Assembly (NCBI GenBank): GCA_020629035.1
Contig: JAHDEC010000017.1
Span: 1 to 64,000 of the forward strand
Length of the DNA: 64,000 nucleotides
Source: Saprospiraceae bacterium
GTDB lineage: Bacteria; Bacteroidota; Bacteroidia; Chitinophagales; Saprospiraceae
Reading direction: 5' to 3'
Within the stretch, counting starts at the first letter, position 1, and each line of letters begins with the position of its first letter. The position numbers were made by a program, and so were the translations under genes. Under the pieces are notes generated by a model. It was not told where the DNA came from. It made no database searches and worked only from the letters and a program-made list of their open reading frames with translations. Positions 45,630-54,817 of this stretch are shown in pieces.

Positions 45630-46397
45630 CTAAACTACGGTTAAACTGACATTACCTAATCGATCTACATTCGTTTCGATATGGTCTCCTAATTGTATGT
45701 ATTCTGCTGGGGTTGCCGCTCCAGCAAGTATGATCATTCCTTTTTTAACTGGTTCGTTGTATTTAAAACCAAGTTTTACAGCATCTAACAAAGAGAGTAG
45801 CGGATTGCCTAAAATAGCATTGGAAGAGCCCTCGTGCTTACACTCCTTATTTATGATTAAATCAATACACAAGTCTCTTAAATCACCAGTAAATGGACTC
45901 CATTCTCCTAAGACAAAGCCTGCTGAAGAACAATTATCTGCCACAACATCTTCCAATGAAAATTTAAAGTTTTTATATCTACTATCAATTATTTCTATGG
46001 CTGGTGCAACGGATTCTATGTAATTTCCAATGCTGGCTAAATCTTGCCCTTCTGGTACATCTTCTGCTATTAAAAAAGCAATTTCCGGTTCAGCTCTTGG
46101 ATGTATAAACTTTTCAAGTGTCAATGTTTCTCCAGAGTGAATTTGCATTTGGTCTGTGAGTCTTCCCCAGATAAGTTCGTGAACACCCATTTGCTCCATT
46201 TTTGCTTTACTGGTAAAACCCATCTTGAGCCCAACTAGTTTTTCACCTCTGTCTAATCGTCTGTCTATAGACGCTTTTTGGATGTCATAGGCCTGGCTTA
46301 ATGTGATGGGATGATGATTGCTCAATTGCTCAATAGCCTTTGCATTATGTGCTCCATCATCAACTAATTTAGCAAGTTCCTTTATGCTTTCACTCAT
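45630..46397 (-). CDS. 4-oxalocrotonate decarboxylase / 2-oxopent-4-enoate hydratase family
   Basis: This 255-residue member of the fumarylacetoacetase-like hydratase/decarboxylase group has the metal-binding acidic residues in HPRAEPEIAFLI and the family segments GLKMGFTSKAKMEQM and NCSSAGFVLGE. In this operon 2-aminomuconate deaminase would make 4-oxalocrotonate, the substrate of the decarboxylase; the hydratase acts one step later. Only one gene of the pair is present, so I favour the decarboxylase without being able to exclude the hydratase. Confidence 0.82.
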   Translation of the reverse strand: MSESIKELAKLVDDGAHNAKAIEQLSNHHPITLSQAYDIQKASIDRRLDRGEKLVGLKMGFTSKAKMEQMGVHELIWGRLTDQMQIHSGETLTLEKFIHPRAEPEIAFLIAEDVPEGQDLASIGNYIESVAPAIEIIDSRYKNFKFSLEDVVADNCSSAGFVLGEWSPFTGDLRDLCIDLIINKECKHEGSSNAILGNPLLSLLDAVKLGFKYNEPVKKGMIILAGAATPAEYIQLGDHIETNVDRLGNVSLTVV

Positions 46398-46453
46398 AGT
46401 CTGAATATACGAGATTTTTGACTTAAAATAAGCCGATTTATTTTTAGAAGGTT

Positions 46454-47521
46454 TTAGGCATGTTTTTGTGCAAAGGCCTTCATAGTATCTGCTAGTACTT
46501 GCACACTTGAAGCTTCCATGGCATTGTACGTAGAAGCTCTAAATCCACCTACAGATCTATGTCCTTTTATTCCAACGCAATTGTTTTCTGCACACATGGC
46601 TAGAAAAGGAGCAACATATTCTTCTTTAGTTGGTAAAAAAGTAACGTTCATTCTAGATCGATCTTCAGAAGCTGCCTTCCCGACAAAACACGGGTTTCTA
46701 TCGATTTCTCCATAGATTATATTTGCTTTTTCTTCGTTTCTTTTTTGCATAGCTTCCAGTCCACCTAAATCCTTTATCCATTCCATCGTTAGCATACTCA
46801 CATAAATAGGAAAAGCGGGAGGTGTATTAAACATCGACCCTTTGTTTATATGTGTTCTATAATCAAGCATGGTTGGAATTTGTCTGTTTACTTTTCCAAG
46901 AATCTCTTTTTTAATGATAACTAAGGTGACACCTGCTGGCCCTAGATTTTTTTGTGCTCCTGCATAGATCACATCATATTTATTGATGTCTATGGGTTTA
47001 CTAAATAGGTCAGAAGACATGTCACAAACGAACGGAATATCAAGATCTGGCATGTTTTGATATTGTGTTCCGTAAATGGTGTTGTTGCTTGTTATGTGTA
47101 AATATTTTGCCTCAGAAGGAATATCAAATGTTTTTGGTAGATAACTAAACCCCTTATCTTCTGAGCTAGCAGCTACATGTATGTTTCCAAATTGTTTTGC
47201 TTCTTTAATGGCTTTTGTGGACCAAGTCCCAGTATCCACGTAGCATGCTGTTTCGTCTGATCCTAGCAAATTCATTGCAGTAAAATAAAACTGTGAACTA
47301 GCTCCACCAGTTAAAAACAAGACTGCATAATCATCACCTGCCCCAGTTAATTCACGAGTTAGGGCTTCTGCTTTATCCATCACTGCTACAAATTGATCTG
47401 ATCTATGAGATATCTCTAATAATGATAATCCCATATCTGCAAAAGAATGAATGGCATCTGAAGCGCCTTTAAGTACTTTTTGTGGTAGAATGGCTGGTCC
47501 TGCAAAAAAGTTATGTACCAT
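46454..47521 (-). CDS. serC: Phosphoserine aminotransferase
   Basis: This class V PLP aminotransferase makes 3-phosphoserine from 3-phosphohydroxypyruvate. It begins VHNFFAGPAILPQKVL, has the PLP lysine in YAGAQKNLGPAGVTL and the C-terminal IKGHRSVGGFRASTYNA. The length is 355. It is followed, 56 bp on, by the tryptophan-degradation genes and preceded by the cyclase-family gene and serA on the same strand. Confidence 0.96.
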   Translation of the reverse strand: MVHNFFAGPAILPQKVLKGASDAIHSFADMGLSLLEISHRSDQFVAVMDKAEALTRELTGAGDDYAVLFLTGGASSQFYFTAMNLLGSDETACYVDTGTWSTKAIKEAKQFGNIHVAASSEDKGFSYLPKTFDIPSEAKYLHITSNNTIYGTQYQNMPDLDIPFVCDMSSDLFSKPIDINKYDVIYAGAQKNLGPAGVTLVIIKKEILGKVNRQIPTMLDYRTHINKGSMFNTPPAFPIYVSMLTMEWIKDLGGLEAMQKRNEEKANIIYGEIDRNPCFVGKAASEDRSRMNVTFLPTKEEYVAPFLAMCAENNCVGIKGHRSVGGFRASTYNAMEASSVQVLADTMKAFAQKHA

Positions 47522-47525
47522 CGTT

Positions 47526-48272
47526 TTATTGTTTTTCTAATTTGTATAAAATAGGTCTGCTTGGAGCCGCATCTAATTCGATGGTGCTCAATTGTAAATT
47601 TAGAAGATAAACACCATCTTCTATCTCATTAGGAACATAAATTAATTCCGTAATGGTAGCAAAGGACGATCGTTCGCCTTTCCAAAAAGCTTTGTGTCCT
47701 GCAAGTTTTCCTCCATCTGACTCTCTGTCCACACTGGGGAGGTCCACTAATAAATGTTTTACCTTACTTTTTGCAATATATTCCAATGCTGTGACATCAA
47801 AATAACATGGGTTTGTTCCCGAGTAATTTATGTTTTTCTTGATGGAAAAATTTGGTGAAGTTCTAATAATGAGAGCTTCACTTCCATCATCAATAGCAGC
47901 CCTTTCAATGTGCTCTTCTAAGATTACCTTATCGCCGTTTTCTAGTTGTTTAGGATTAACTGTTATAAGTTGGGCCATAAAGTGATGATTCTTCAGCACT
48001 TCAGAAACCAACATCATGTCTTCATCTATATGCCCTACACATTCGGTATGTGTTCCGTGACCATGCGGGATTATTTCGGCTTGATAATAGTTGACCGAAA
48101 AACCTTCCTTCATCGATCCTGTAAATTGATCGGTGCTCACGGGGCGGATCCCTGGTTCTCCCGCATAATAGCATTGGACATTATCCTTACCTCCTATGCT
48201 GAGTGAGATGTCTAAGCCCTTACTTAAATCTGTTTGGTATTTTACATGCTTGTGCTCTAAATCTATCCTCAT
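47526..48272 (-). CDS. Cyclase-family hydrolase, probable kynurenine formamidase
   Basis: This metal-dependent hydrolase has the KynB/cyclase motif HGHGTHTE (residues 70-77) and a following His at 81; the usual HxGTHxD has Glu in place of Asp. The segment LLVDLPSVDRESDGG and the C-terminal half fit the cyclase fold. The kynurenine operon otherwise lacks the step from N-formylkynurenine to kynurenine, which makes formamidase the best guess. It lies between serC and serA and shares one base with the serA stop codon. Confidence 0.7.
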   Translation of the reverse strand: MRIDLEHKHVKYQTDLSKGLDISLSIGGKDNVQCYYAGEPGIRPVSTDQFTGSMKEGFSVNYYQAEIIPHGHGTHTECVGHIDEDMMLVSEVLKNHHFMAQLITVNPKQLENGDKVILEEHIERAAIDDGSEALIIRTSPNFSIKKNINYSGTNPCYFDVTALEYIAKSKVKHLLVDLPSVDRESDGGKLAGHKAFWKGERSSFATITELIYVPNEIEDGVYLLNLQLSTIELDAAPSRPILYKLEKQ

Positions 48273-49216
48273 TAACCCAGAATAGCTTTAAACTGATTAG
48301 CTAATTCGATTCCTATATTCTCTTGTGCATCCACTGTAGAAGCACCAATGTGTGGAGAAAGAGAAATGCCCTCTGCGCTTAGTAGTCTAGCGTCTGGTGT
48401 TGGTTCGTTTACAAAAACATCTAAGCCGCAAGCTCCGACTTTTCCCGAAGATAAAGCTGACAATAAAGCTTCTTCATCCACTACTCCACCACGAGCGGCA
48501 TTGACCAATATAACACCATCTTTCATTTGATTAAAAGCATCAGCATCGATAAGTGGTTTTCCAAGATTCGGCACATGCAATGTCATAAAGTCGGCAGATG
48601 TTAAAACTTTAGACATGGGTTCGCTTACTATCTCGACATTGATCTGCTCCCCTAAAATATTTATCGCTAGCGATTTCTTATCTACAAATGGATCATGAGC
48701 AACTATATTCATTTCCATACCAACAGCTATCTTGATAGCTTCGCAGCCTATCCTTCCTAAGCCTACAACACCGAGGGTTTTCCCCTTTAACTCACTTCCT
48801 TTAGAATATGACTTTTTTAAGCTTTTAAACTCGGTGTTTCCTTTAGTTGGCATCTCTCTATTTGATTTGTGCAAACCTCGAGATAAACTTATAAAATGAC
48901 CAAACACGAGTTCCGCAACTGATCTTGAAGATGCAGCTGGGGTATTTACAACGTGTCTTCCTATCGAGCGGGCATAGTCCACATCTATATTATCCATTCC
49001 CACACCAGCTCGTGCGATTACTTTTAGATTAGGGCAAGCATCTATTAGCTCTTTTCTAACTTTTGTAGCACTTCTAACTATTATACCATCATAGTTGTTT
49101 AAATGATTCCCAATGTCGTCCATGGGAATATGATCAGTATGTACTTCAAAACCTGCTTCTTCTAGCATTTTTTTTCCTGTAGGATGTATGCCATCATTTG
49201 CTAAAATCTTATACAT
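48272..49216 (-). CDS. serA: D-3-phosphoglycerate dehydrogenase
   Basis: This 2-hydroxyacid dehydrogenase starts serine biosynthesis. The NAD-binding motif is in [12 protein letters not shown]; the catalytic Arg is in [15 protein letters not shown] and the His in SPHIGAST. The 314-residue form ends after the catalytic domain, with no ACT domain, so it is not expected to be inhibited by serine through ACT binding. It is the first gene of the eleven-gene minus-strand run. Its promoter was not clearly recognised. Confidence 0.92.
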   Translation of the reverse strand: MYKILANDGIHPTGKKMLEEAGFEVHTDHIPMDDIGNHLNNYDGIIVRSATKVRKELIDACPNLKVIARAGVGMDNIDVDYARSIGRHVVNTPAASSRSVAELVFGHFISLSRGLHKSNREMPTKGNTEFKSLKKSYSKGSELKGKTLGVVGLGRIGCEAIKIAVGMEMNIVAHDPFVDKKSLAINILGEQINVEIVSEPMSKVLTSADFMTLHVPNLGKPLIDADAFNQMKDGVILVNAARGGVVDEEALLSALSSGKVGACGLDVFVNEPTPDARLLSAEGISLSPHIGASTVDAQENIGIELANQFKAILG

Positions 49217-49325
49217 AGAAAGGGTATATTTTATATTAAATATTTTTGATTTTCTTTATGACACAAAGAAACACAATCCTTTATAATACCTAGCTAATTT
49301 GCTTAATAATCAGAAAGATTCTATT

Positions 49326-49964
49326 GTGGAGATTACCATCAAGAACGAAAAACTACAATTGCTGCACGAAAAGGCGATAATCTACACTAGATATAAGATG
49401 CTAATTGTTTCTGATTTACACTTTGGTAAGATTACTCATTTTAGGAAAAATGGTATAGGGATACCAAGAGAAGGTATCCGAAGCAATTGGGAAAATATCT
49501 CTAGTTTACTTTTGAATTATGAACTAGAAACCGTGGTTTTTTTGGGCGATTTATTTCACTCTACTATTAATGACGAATGTCTTGAGTTTTTCGAAATACT
49601 CAAAAATTTTAAACATTTAACATTTAAGCTTATTATTGGGAACCATGACATTTTTGATCCTGAAATCTATTTAAAAAATAAGATTGAAATTATGGACCAA
49701 CTGGCTCTGGGGCCTTTTCTTTTTACTCATGAGCCACTGGAAGAAATCGGTGATTTTTATACTATTTCTGGGCACATACATCCATGTGTAAGAATGGCTG
49801 GAAAAGGAAACCAGCGTCTTCGTTTGTCTTGTTTTCATTTTGGGCAGCATCAAGCTTTGTTGCCCGCGTTTGGCAGTTTTACTGGGGGTTTTACCATAAA
49901 GCCACTAAAAAAGGACCGTGTTTTTGTTTGTTTAGAAACTGAAATAATCGAGGTTTTTGGATAG
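49326..49964 (+). CDS. pdeM: Ligase-associated metallophosphoesterase PdeM
   Basis: This calcineurin-like phosphoesterase family is usually found with an ATP-dependent DNA ligase and Lhr-type helicase; here those partners are not adjacent. The metal motifs are in VSDLHFGK, FLGDLFHS, IGNHDIFD and ISGHIHPC. A start at GTG 49326 (212 residues, VEITIKNEKLQL) matches the usual N-terminus; an in-frame TTG at 49299 is possible. No ATG exists in this part of the frame. Confidence 0.85.
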   Translation: MEITIKNEKLQLLHEKAIIYTRYKMLIVSDLHFGKITHFRKNGIGIPREGIRSNWENISSLLLNYELETVVFLGDLFHSTINDECLEFFEILKNFKHLTFKLIIGNHDIFDPEIYLKNKIEIMDQLALGPFLFTHEPLEEIGDFYTISGHIHPCVRMAGKGNQRLRLSCFHFGQHQALLPAFGSFTGGFTIKPLKKDRVFVCLETEIIEVFG

Positions 49965-49994
49965 TTATTCAATCATGTCAGGATAATTTGACGT

Positions 49995-50615
49995 ATGTTT
50001 GAACGACCAATTTTAAAACAAGTGTCGAACAACAAAGAGAAATATATAAGGATTTTCAACAACGAATTCTTGCCTCATGCTGATGCTTTAAAAACATTTG
50101 CATTTCACCTTACATATAATGAGGAAGATGCAAATGATTTAGTGCAAGAAACCTTTATGAAGGCCCATAGATTTGTGGATCGCTATTTAGAGGGAACTAA
50201 TGCTAAGGCTTGGTTGTTTAAGATTTTGAAAAACGCCTACATCAACGAGTACCGTAAGCGTTCGAAAAGGCCTTCAAAAGTAGATTTTGAAGACTTTATT
50301 AGTTACCATGATACTGACGAAGATAAAGGAGCCACAGGATACCTTGATTTGAGAGAAGAGATTTTTAAAAACATTATGGGTGATGAAGTTACTGTTGCCA
50401 TTAATGCTCTTCCCGTTGACTTTAGAACAGTAATCCTACTTTGTGATATAGAAGGATTCAAGTACGAAGAAATTGCTAAGATTATTGACATACCGATTGG
50501 TACCGTTAGATCTAGACTATTTCGAGCAAGAAACATGTTAAAAGAAAAATTGAAAAACTACGCTACAACTTTAGGGTATGTAGACGTTAGGGGTACGAAA
50601 ACAGAAGAAGAATAA
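49995..50615 (+). CDS. ECF-type RNA polymerase sigma factor
   Basis: This sigma-70 family group 4 factor of 206 residues has region 2 with EEDANDLVQETFMKAHRFVDRY (residues 41-62) and AKAWLFKILKNAYINEYRKR, and region 4 with LPVDFRTVILLCDIEGFKYEEIAKIIDIPIGTVRSRL. It is followed 41 bp later by a small protein resembling its usual anti-sigma partner, then a terminator, so the two form a unit. The target genes are not evident here. Confidence 0.95.
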   Translation: MFERPILKQVSNNKEKYIRIFNNEFLPHADALKTFAFHLTYNEEDANDLVQETFMKAHRFVDRYLEGTNAKAWLFKILKNAYINEYRKRSKRPSKVDFEDFISYHDTDEDKGATGYLDLREEIFKNIMGDEVTVAINALPVDFRTVILLCDIEGFKYEEIAKIIDIPIGTVRSRLFRARNMLKEKLKNYATTLGYVDVRGTKTEEE

Positions 50616-50656
50616 GAAGTATTTCTTTTTTAAGATGATTTTTTAAACTAAAAACC

Positions 50657-50890
50657 ATGCAAAATTTTGACAATATTCAGAATATTCAAAAAAATGTAAG
50701 CCTTTACTTTGATAATGCATTGAGCAAAGAAGATGAGCAACAATTATTAGATCATGTTAACGCGAATCCTCAGAGCAATGAAATTTTCAATCAAGAGAAA
50801 ACGGCTAGAGAGTTTTTAAAAGCTAATATCAGACGCACTAAAGTATCTGATGAAATCCTAAATAGGATCAAACAAAGTTTTCAAGGATAA
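50657..50890 (+). CDS. Small anti-sigma-like protein without zinc ligands
   Basis: This 77-residue acidic, helical protein occupies the position of the anti-sigma factor in Bacteroidota sigma operons. The layout (SLYFDNALSKEDEQQLLDHVNANPQ, then a helix, then RRTKVSDEILNRIKQSF) parallels zinc-binding anti-sigma proteins, but the CxxC and the HxxxC ligands are absent; it has no Cys at all. It has no membrane segment. Function is inferred from position. Confidence 0.6.
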   Translation: MQNFDNIQNIQKNVSLYFDNALSKEDEQQLLDHVNANPQSNEIFNQEKTAREFLKANIRRTKVSDEILNRIKQSFQG

Positions 50891-50916
50891 GTCTTTCTAA
50901 ACTTTACGAATTAAAT

Positions 50917-50954
50917 GAGATTTAAGCTGTTTAGCTTAGGTCTCTTCTTTTTTT
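50917..50954 (+). terminator. Intrinsic terminator of the sigma operon
   Basis: GAGATTTAAGCT and AGCTTAGGTCTC form a 12-bp stem with two G-U pairs and a 4-nt loop, followed by TTC and seven T. Confidence 0.85.
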
Positions 50955-51024
50955 AGGGACAATGACTAATGCCAAGATGTTTTTTGTCTTCCCTTTCTTA
51001 CATTTGCACCTTTAATGTATTACC

Positions 51025-52098
51025 ATGCTGGAAAAACTAGAATCCATATACAATCGTTTCTTACAGCTTCAAGAACAGTTATCTGATCCTGAAATAGTTT
51101 CTGATATGAAACGATTTACCAAACTCAATAAGGATTATAAAGGTTTGGAAGCTATCGCCAAAATGTATCTTAAGTATAAAAATGTACTTGAAAATACAGC
51201 ATCTGCTACCTCGATGCTAAAGGAAGAAGATGATGCAGAAATGAGAGAAATGGCGAAAATGGAATTAGAGGAGCTGAAGAGCACTCGGGAGAGCATGGAA
51301 GAGGAAATCAAGATTATGCTTATTCCTAAAGATCCTGATGATGATAAGGATGTGGTTATGGAAATTAGAGCAGGTACTGGTGGAAATGAAGCCAGCATTT
51401 TCGTGGGAGATCTTCATCGATTATACACCAAGTTTTTCGAAACCGTAGGCTTCAAAACGGAGATATTAGATCTCAACGAGGGAACGGCAGGAGGATATAG
51501 TAAAATTGTGTTTGAGGTGTTTGGCAATGATGTATATGGAACATTAAAATTTGAATCGGGTGCCCACCGGGTGCAGCGTGTTCCAAAAACAGAGTCTCAA
51601 GGAAGAGTGCATACTTCTGCGGTTACCGTAGCTGTACTCCCTAAATTCGAAATGGAAGATATAGATATTCGAAAAGACGAATTAAGAGTCGATACCTTTA
51701 GAGCAAGTGGTGCAGGTGGACAGCATGTAAATAAGACCGAATCGGGTGTGCGTTTTACACACATTCCCACAGGTATTGCGGCCGAAAGTACCGATTCTAG
51801 ATCTCAACATAAGAACAGAGAAATTGCGCTTCAACGATTGTATCAAAAAATAAGAGAAGTTACTGAAACCCGTGCTAAGTCTGAGCACGCAAATAAGCGT
51901 AAATCACTGGTTGGTTCTGGAGATCGCTCAGATAAAATTAGAACCTACAACTATCCACAGAATAGAGTTACTGATCATCGGATAAATCTAACCTTATACA
52001 GTTTAGATAAAATCATGGATGGCGAACTAAAAGGTGTTGTAGATGCGCTGATCATGGCTGAAAATACGAGTAAAATGCAAGAAGGCGAAACAGCTTAA
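51025..52098 (+). CDS. prfA: Peptide chain release factor 1
   Basis: It releases peptides at UAA and UAG codons. The GGQ loop is in RASGAGGQHVNKTESG and the domain after it has RSDKIRTYNYPQNRVTDHR, which distinguishes RF1 from RF2. The length of 357 is standard. A TACATTTG box (50999-51006) 18 bp before the ATG fits a Bacteroidota -7 element, but no TTTG lies at the proper distance. Its stop codon overlaps the convergent substrate-binding gene by 4 bp. Confidence 0.96.
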   Translation: MLEKLESIYNRFLQLQEQLSDPEIVSDMKRFTKLNKDYKGLEAIAKMYLKYKNVLENTASATSMLKEEDDAEMREMAKMELEELKSTRESMEEEIKIMLIPKDPDDDKDVVMEIRAGTGGNEASIFVGDLHRLYTKFFETVGFKTEILDLNEGTAGGYSKIVFEVFGNDVYGTLKFESGAHRVQRVPKTESQGRVHTSAVTVAVLPKFEMEDIDIRKDELRVDTFRASGAGGQHVNKTESGVRFTHIPTGIAAESTDSRSQHKNREIALQRLYQKIREVTETRAKSEHANKRKSLVGSGDRSDKIRTYNYPQNRVTDHRINLTLYSLDKIMDGELKGVVDALIMAENTSKMQEGETA

Positions 52099-53819
52099 TT
52101 GGACTTTTTCTTAAAAGTATTTAGTAAATAACCTGGGCGTTTAGATGTTCCTTTTCCTTCCCAAGAAGAATGTATAGCTATCTTTTCTGTAGGAGAATAT
52201 AAAAATAAGGCCGCCTGATCATCATATAACATTTGCTGGAAATCTTTGTATAATTGAGTACGTCTTGCTTCATCTTTTGTACTTAATATTTCATCGATCA
52301 CAGCATCATTTTCTGGGTTTGTGTAGCCAGTAATATTGCTTCCTCCTAAGGCTGCATTCGAACTATGCCATCTATAACTGGGATCATCAGGATTTGCATC
52401 TAAGGTCTGCGCTAAAGCAGCCATATCATATTCGAAGGTGTTTACATTTTCTCTCACAAAAACTCTTGGGCTTTTCTGTACAATATTAATTTCTGCACCT
52501 ATTTGCTTACAACCTTCCTTAAAAACTAGCGAAACCTGTTGGGCTAACTCACTAGGTGAAGCTAGTAGATCAAACGACAAGTTATGCGCATCTTTATCTA
52601 GTATATTATCATTATCTGAATCCGTCCATCCTGCTTCCGCTAATAGTTTTTTAGCTTGTTCTATGTCTTTTTGAATAGGTTTTAGAGCCGTATTATAATA
52701 CGGTTTAGAAGGATGTATAGGACCTGTACTCCTACTTCCATATTCCTTTTCAATGATGTTAATTAATGCGTCCACATCCATAGCATGTGCAAGCGCTCGC
52801 CTCACCTTTGGGTCATCTAATCCTTTTTTTCTATTGTTTAATGCTATATAATAATAGCGCATCAACTGAGGTGTTTCGAAATTGTACTTTGTTGCCGTTT
52901 CGCTTGAGTCTTTAAGTGCTAAAAAATAGCTGCTAGACCTAAACTTCATAACATCCATTCCATCATTCTTAAAGTTGGTATACGCTGTTAATTCGTCAGC
53001 AAATATTTTAAATACTATTTCTTCTGGGTATCCCTGTAAAAACGGGTTTTCAGGATAATTGTCTCCCCAATAGTCCTTATTTTTTTTGAGAATTATATAC
53101 TGATCACTTTCCCATGTGTCAAGCATATAAGGACCAGCGCTGACCAACTTGCTTCGATAGTTTACCGGATCATTAAACGAACTTGCAAATTCAACTAAAG
53201 AGCTATCTGCCACTACTGATTCTTCAATGCCTTGTTGTGAAAAATAACTTAGGTTCTTATCGTCTAATATTCCTTTGGCATCATAAACATGCTTTGGTAG
53301 AATATAATTGGTCGTGGCAATTTCTTTGCTTAGCATGTTTGATTGATCCATGTCTACACTAAAAGTCCTCGGATTTTTTTCATCTACATTGACAGACTTC
53401 ACATAAGAAATGAGGCTTCTCCAACTTGGTGTATTTACTATAGGGTGCATTATCGCTTTCATCGTAAAAGCATAGTCATGGCCTGTAATCGGCTTTCCAT
53501 CTGCCCAAACAGCATCTTCCTTAAATGTCATGGTGTATCTAATAATACTATCATTGATCATTTCTCCGGCCGGAACTTCCTCAATTAATATAGGATAAAG
53601 TGCTAAACTCTCTGGGTGATAATCAGCAAGCGGAACAAAAATATTTTGGTAAACTTCTCTTGCGTTTGCTTTAGGATTAAATACTGGGTTCAGTTTTTCT
53701 GGGTCCCTTTGTAAATAGACTTTTAAGCTTCCTTCTGATAAAACTGTTTCTGTTTCTTGGCAAGAAACTAACATTAACATGGCAAACGCCGCACAGATTA
53801 TTATCCTCATCTCCAGCAA
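52095..53819 (-). CDS. Family 5 extracellular solute-binding lipoprotein (peptide type)
   Basis: This 574-residue DppA/OppA-like lipoprotein has a lipobox LVSC (Cys20) and the family segments VYQNIFVPLADYHPES, FTLKEDAVWADGKPITGHDYAFT-type motif near residue 105 and LDDPKVRRALAHAMDVDALI near 335. It would capture peptides for the permeases at 31.6-34.0 kb, 18 kb away; that pairing is only a guess. The codon-4 ATG is an alternative start. Confidence 0.9.
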   Translation of the reverse strand: MLEMRIIICAAFAMLMLVSCQETETVLSEGSLKVYLQRDPEKLNPVFNPKANAREVYQNIFVPLADYHPESLALYPILIEEVPAGEMINDSIIRYTMTFKEDAVWADGKPITGHDYAFTMKAIMHPIVNTPSWRSLISYVKSVNVDEKNPRTFSVDMDQSNMLSKEIATTNYILPKHVYDAKGILDDKNLSYFSQQGIEESVVADSSLVEFASSFNDPVNYRSKLVSAGPYMLDTWESDQYIILKKNKDYWGDNYPENPFLQGYPEEIVFKIFADELTAYTNFKNDGMDVMKFRSSSYFLALKDSSETATKYNFETPQLMRYYYIALNNRKKGLDDPKVRRALAHAMDVDALINIIEKEYGSRSTGPIHPSKPYYNTALKPIQKDIEQAKKLLAEAGWTDSDNDNILDKDAHNLSFDLLASPSELAQQVSLVFKEGCKQIGAEINIVQKSPRVFVRENVNTFEYDMAALAQTLDANPDDPSYRWHSSNAALGGSNITGYTNPENDAVIDEILSTKDEARRTQLYKDFQQMLYDDQAALFLYSPTEKIAIHSSWEGKGTSKRPGYLLNTFKKKSN

Positions 53820-53854
53820 TATTTAGTAAAAGATAAAACAAAATTAGCATTTGC

Positions 53855-53872
53855 TGTCTTATACATAAGACA
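53855..53872. promoter_or_regulatory. 18-bp inverted repeat between divergent genes
   Basis: TGTCTTAT-AC-ATAAGACA is a perfect 8+2+8 palindrome centred in the 81-bp region between the binding-lipoprotein gene and the TIGR01777 gene, 28 bp from the latter. It looks like a site for a dimeric regulator; none is encoded next to it. Confidence 0.55.
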
Positions 53873-53900
53873 TTCATGTTGGATACTTCAAAATAACAAA

Positions 53901-54815
53901 ATGAAAAAACGCATACTTATCGCAGGAGGCAGTGGCTTAATAGGCAAACGATTGTCTACACTCTTCATGCATCAATATGATATTCATGTGTTAACTCGAT
54001 CTTCTTCCCGTTATGAGGAAGGTATTCATTATCACCAATGGGATTTAAAAGCACAAACTTTTGATGTAGATTCTACTTTACATTTTTATGCTATTATAAA
54101 TCTTACAGGAGCTGGAATTGCCGATAAAAAATGGACTAAAGAACGAAAGAAGGTACTCATAGATAGTCGGGTAAATAGTGCTAAAACCCTCGCTAAATTG
54201 ACTGATTCTCTTGCAGAAAAACCAGAAGTATATATTGGTGCTAGTGCCATCGGTTATTATGGTAATCGTGGTGATGAGTGGATTTACGAAGATGGAAAGC
54301 CCAATACTGGTTTTTTATCTGAGTGTTGCGTACAATGGGAAGAAGCTCATCAAGCCTTATCAGATAAAGTAAAACGTTTTAGCATACTTAGAATTGGTAT
54401 TGTTCTAAGCCGATTAGATGGCGCTTTACCTAAATTGATCACACCAGCCAAATTAGGCGGTTCTGGATATTTTGGAGATGGCAGTGCTTTCTATCCGTGG
54501 ATACACATCGATGATGTTTGTGGGATGATACTAAAATTAGTTGAGGATGATTCCTTATCAGGTGTTTATAACGGAACTAGTTTAGCTCCTGCTAGATTAA
54601 AAGAAATGGCTAAACTTATAAAAAAGGTTTTTGCACCATATTCTGTTGTTTTACCAATACCGGCATTGGGCCTTAAGCTACTTATGGGTGATATGAGTGA
54701 GATGTTGTTAAATAGTACTCGTGTGAGTTCTAAAAGGTGGGACAATGGCGTATTCCCATATAAATATCCAACATTGGAGTCTGCCTTACTAGACTTGAAG
54801 GAGCGAAAAGTATAA
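53901..54815 (+). CDS. TIGR01777-type NAD-dependent epimerase/dehydratase family protein
   Basis: This extended short-chain dehydrogenase of 304 residues has the nucleotide motif GGSGLIG (9-15), YYGNRGDEWIYEDG near residue 118 and the family's C-terminal ILLNSTRVSSKRWDNGVFPYKYPTLESAL-type ending (here MLLNSTRVSSKRW...). The substrate is unknown. It is transcribed alone from the region with the 18-bp palindrome. Confidence 0.9.
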   Translation: MKKRILIAGGSGLIGKRLSTLFMHQYDIHVLTRSSSRYEEGIHYHQWDLKAQTFDVDSTLHFYAIINLTGAGIADKKWTKERKKVLIDSRVNSAKTLAKLTDSLAEKPEVYIGASAIGYYGNRGDEWIYEDGKPNTGFLSECCVQWEEAHQALSDKVKRFSILRIGIVLSRLDGALPKLITPAKLGGSGYFGDGSAFYPWIHIDDVCGMILKLVEDDSLSGVYNGTSLAPARLKEMAKLIKKVFAPYSVVLPIPALGLKLLMGDMSEMLLNSTRVSSKRWDNGVFPYKYPTLESALLDLKERKV

Positions 54816-54817
54816 AT

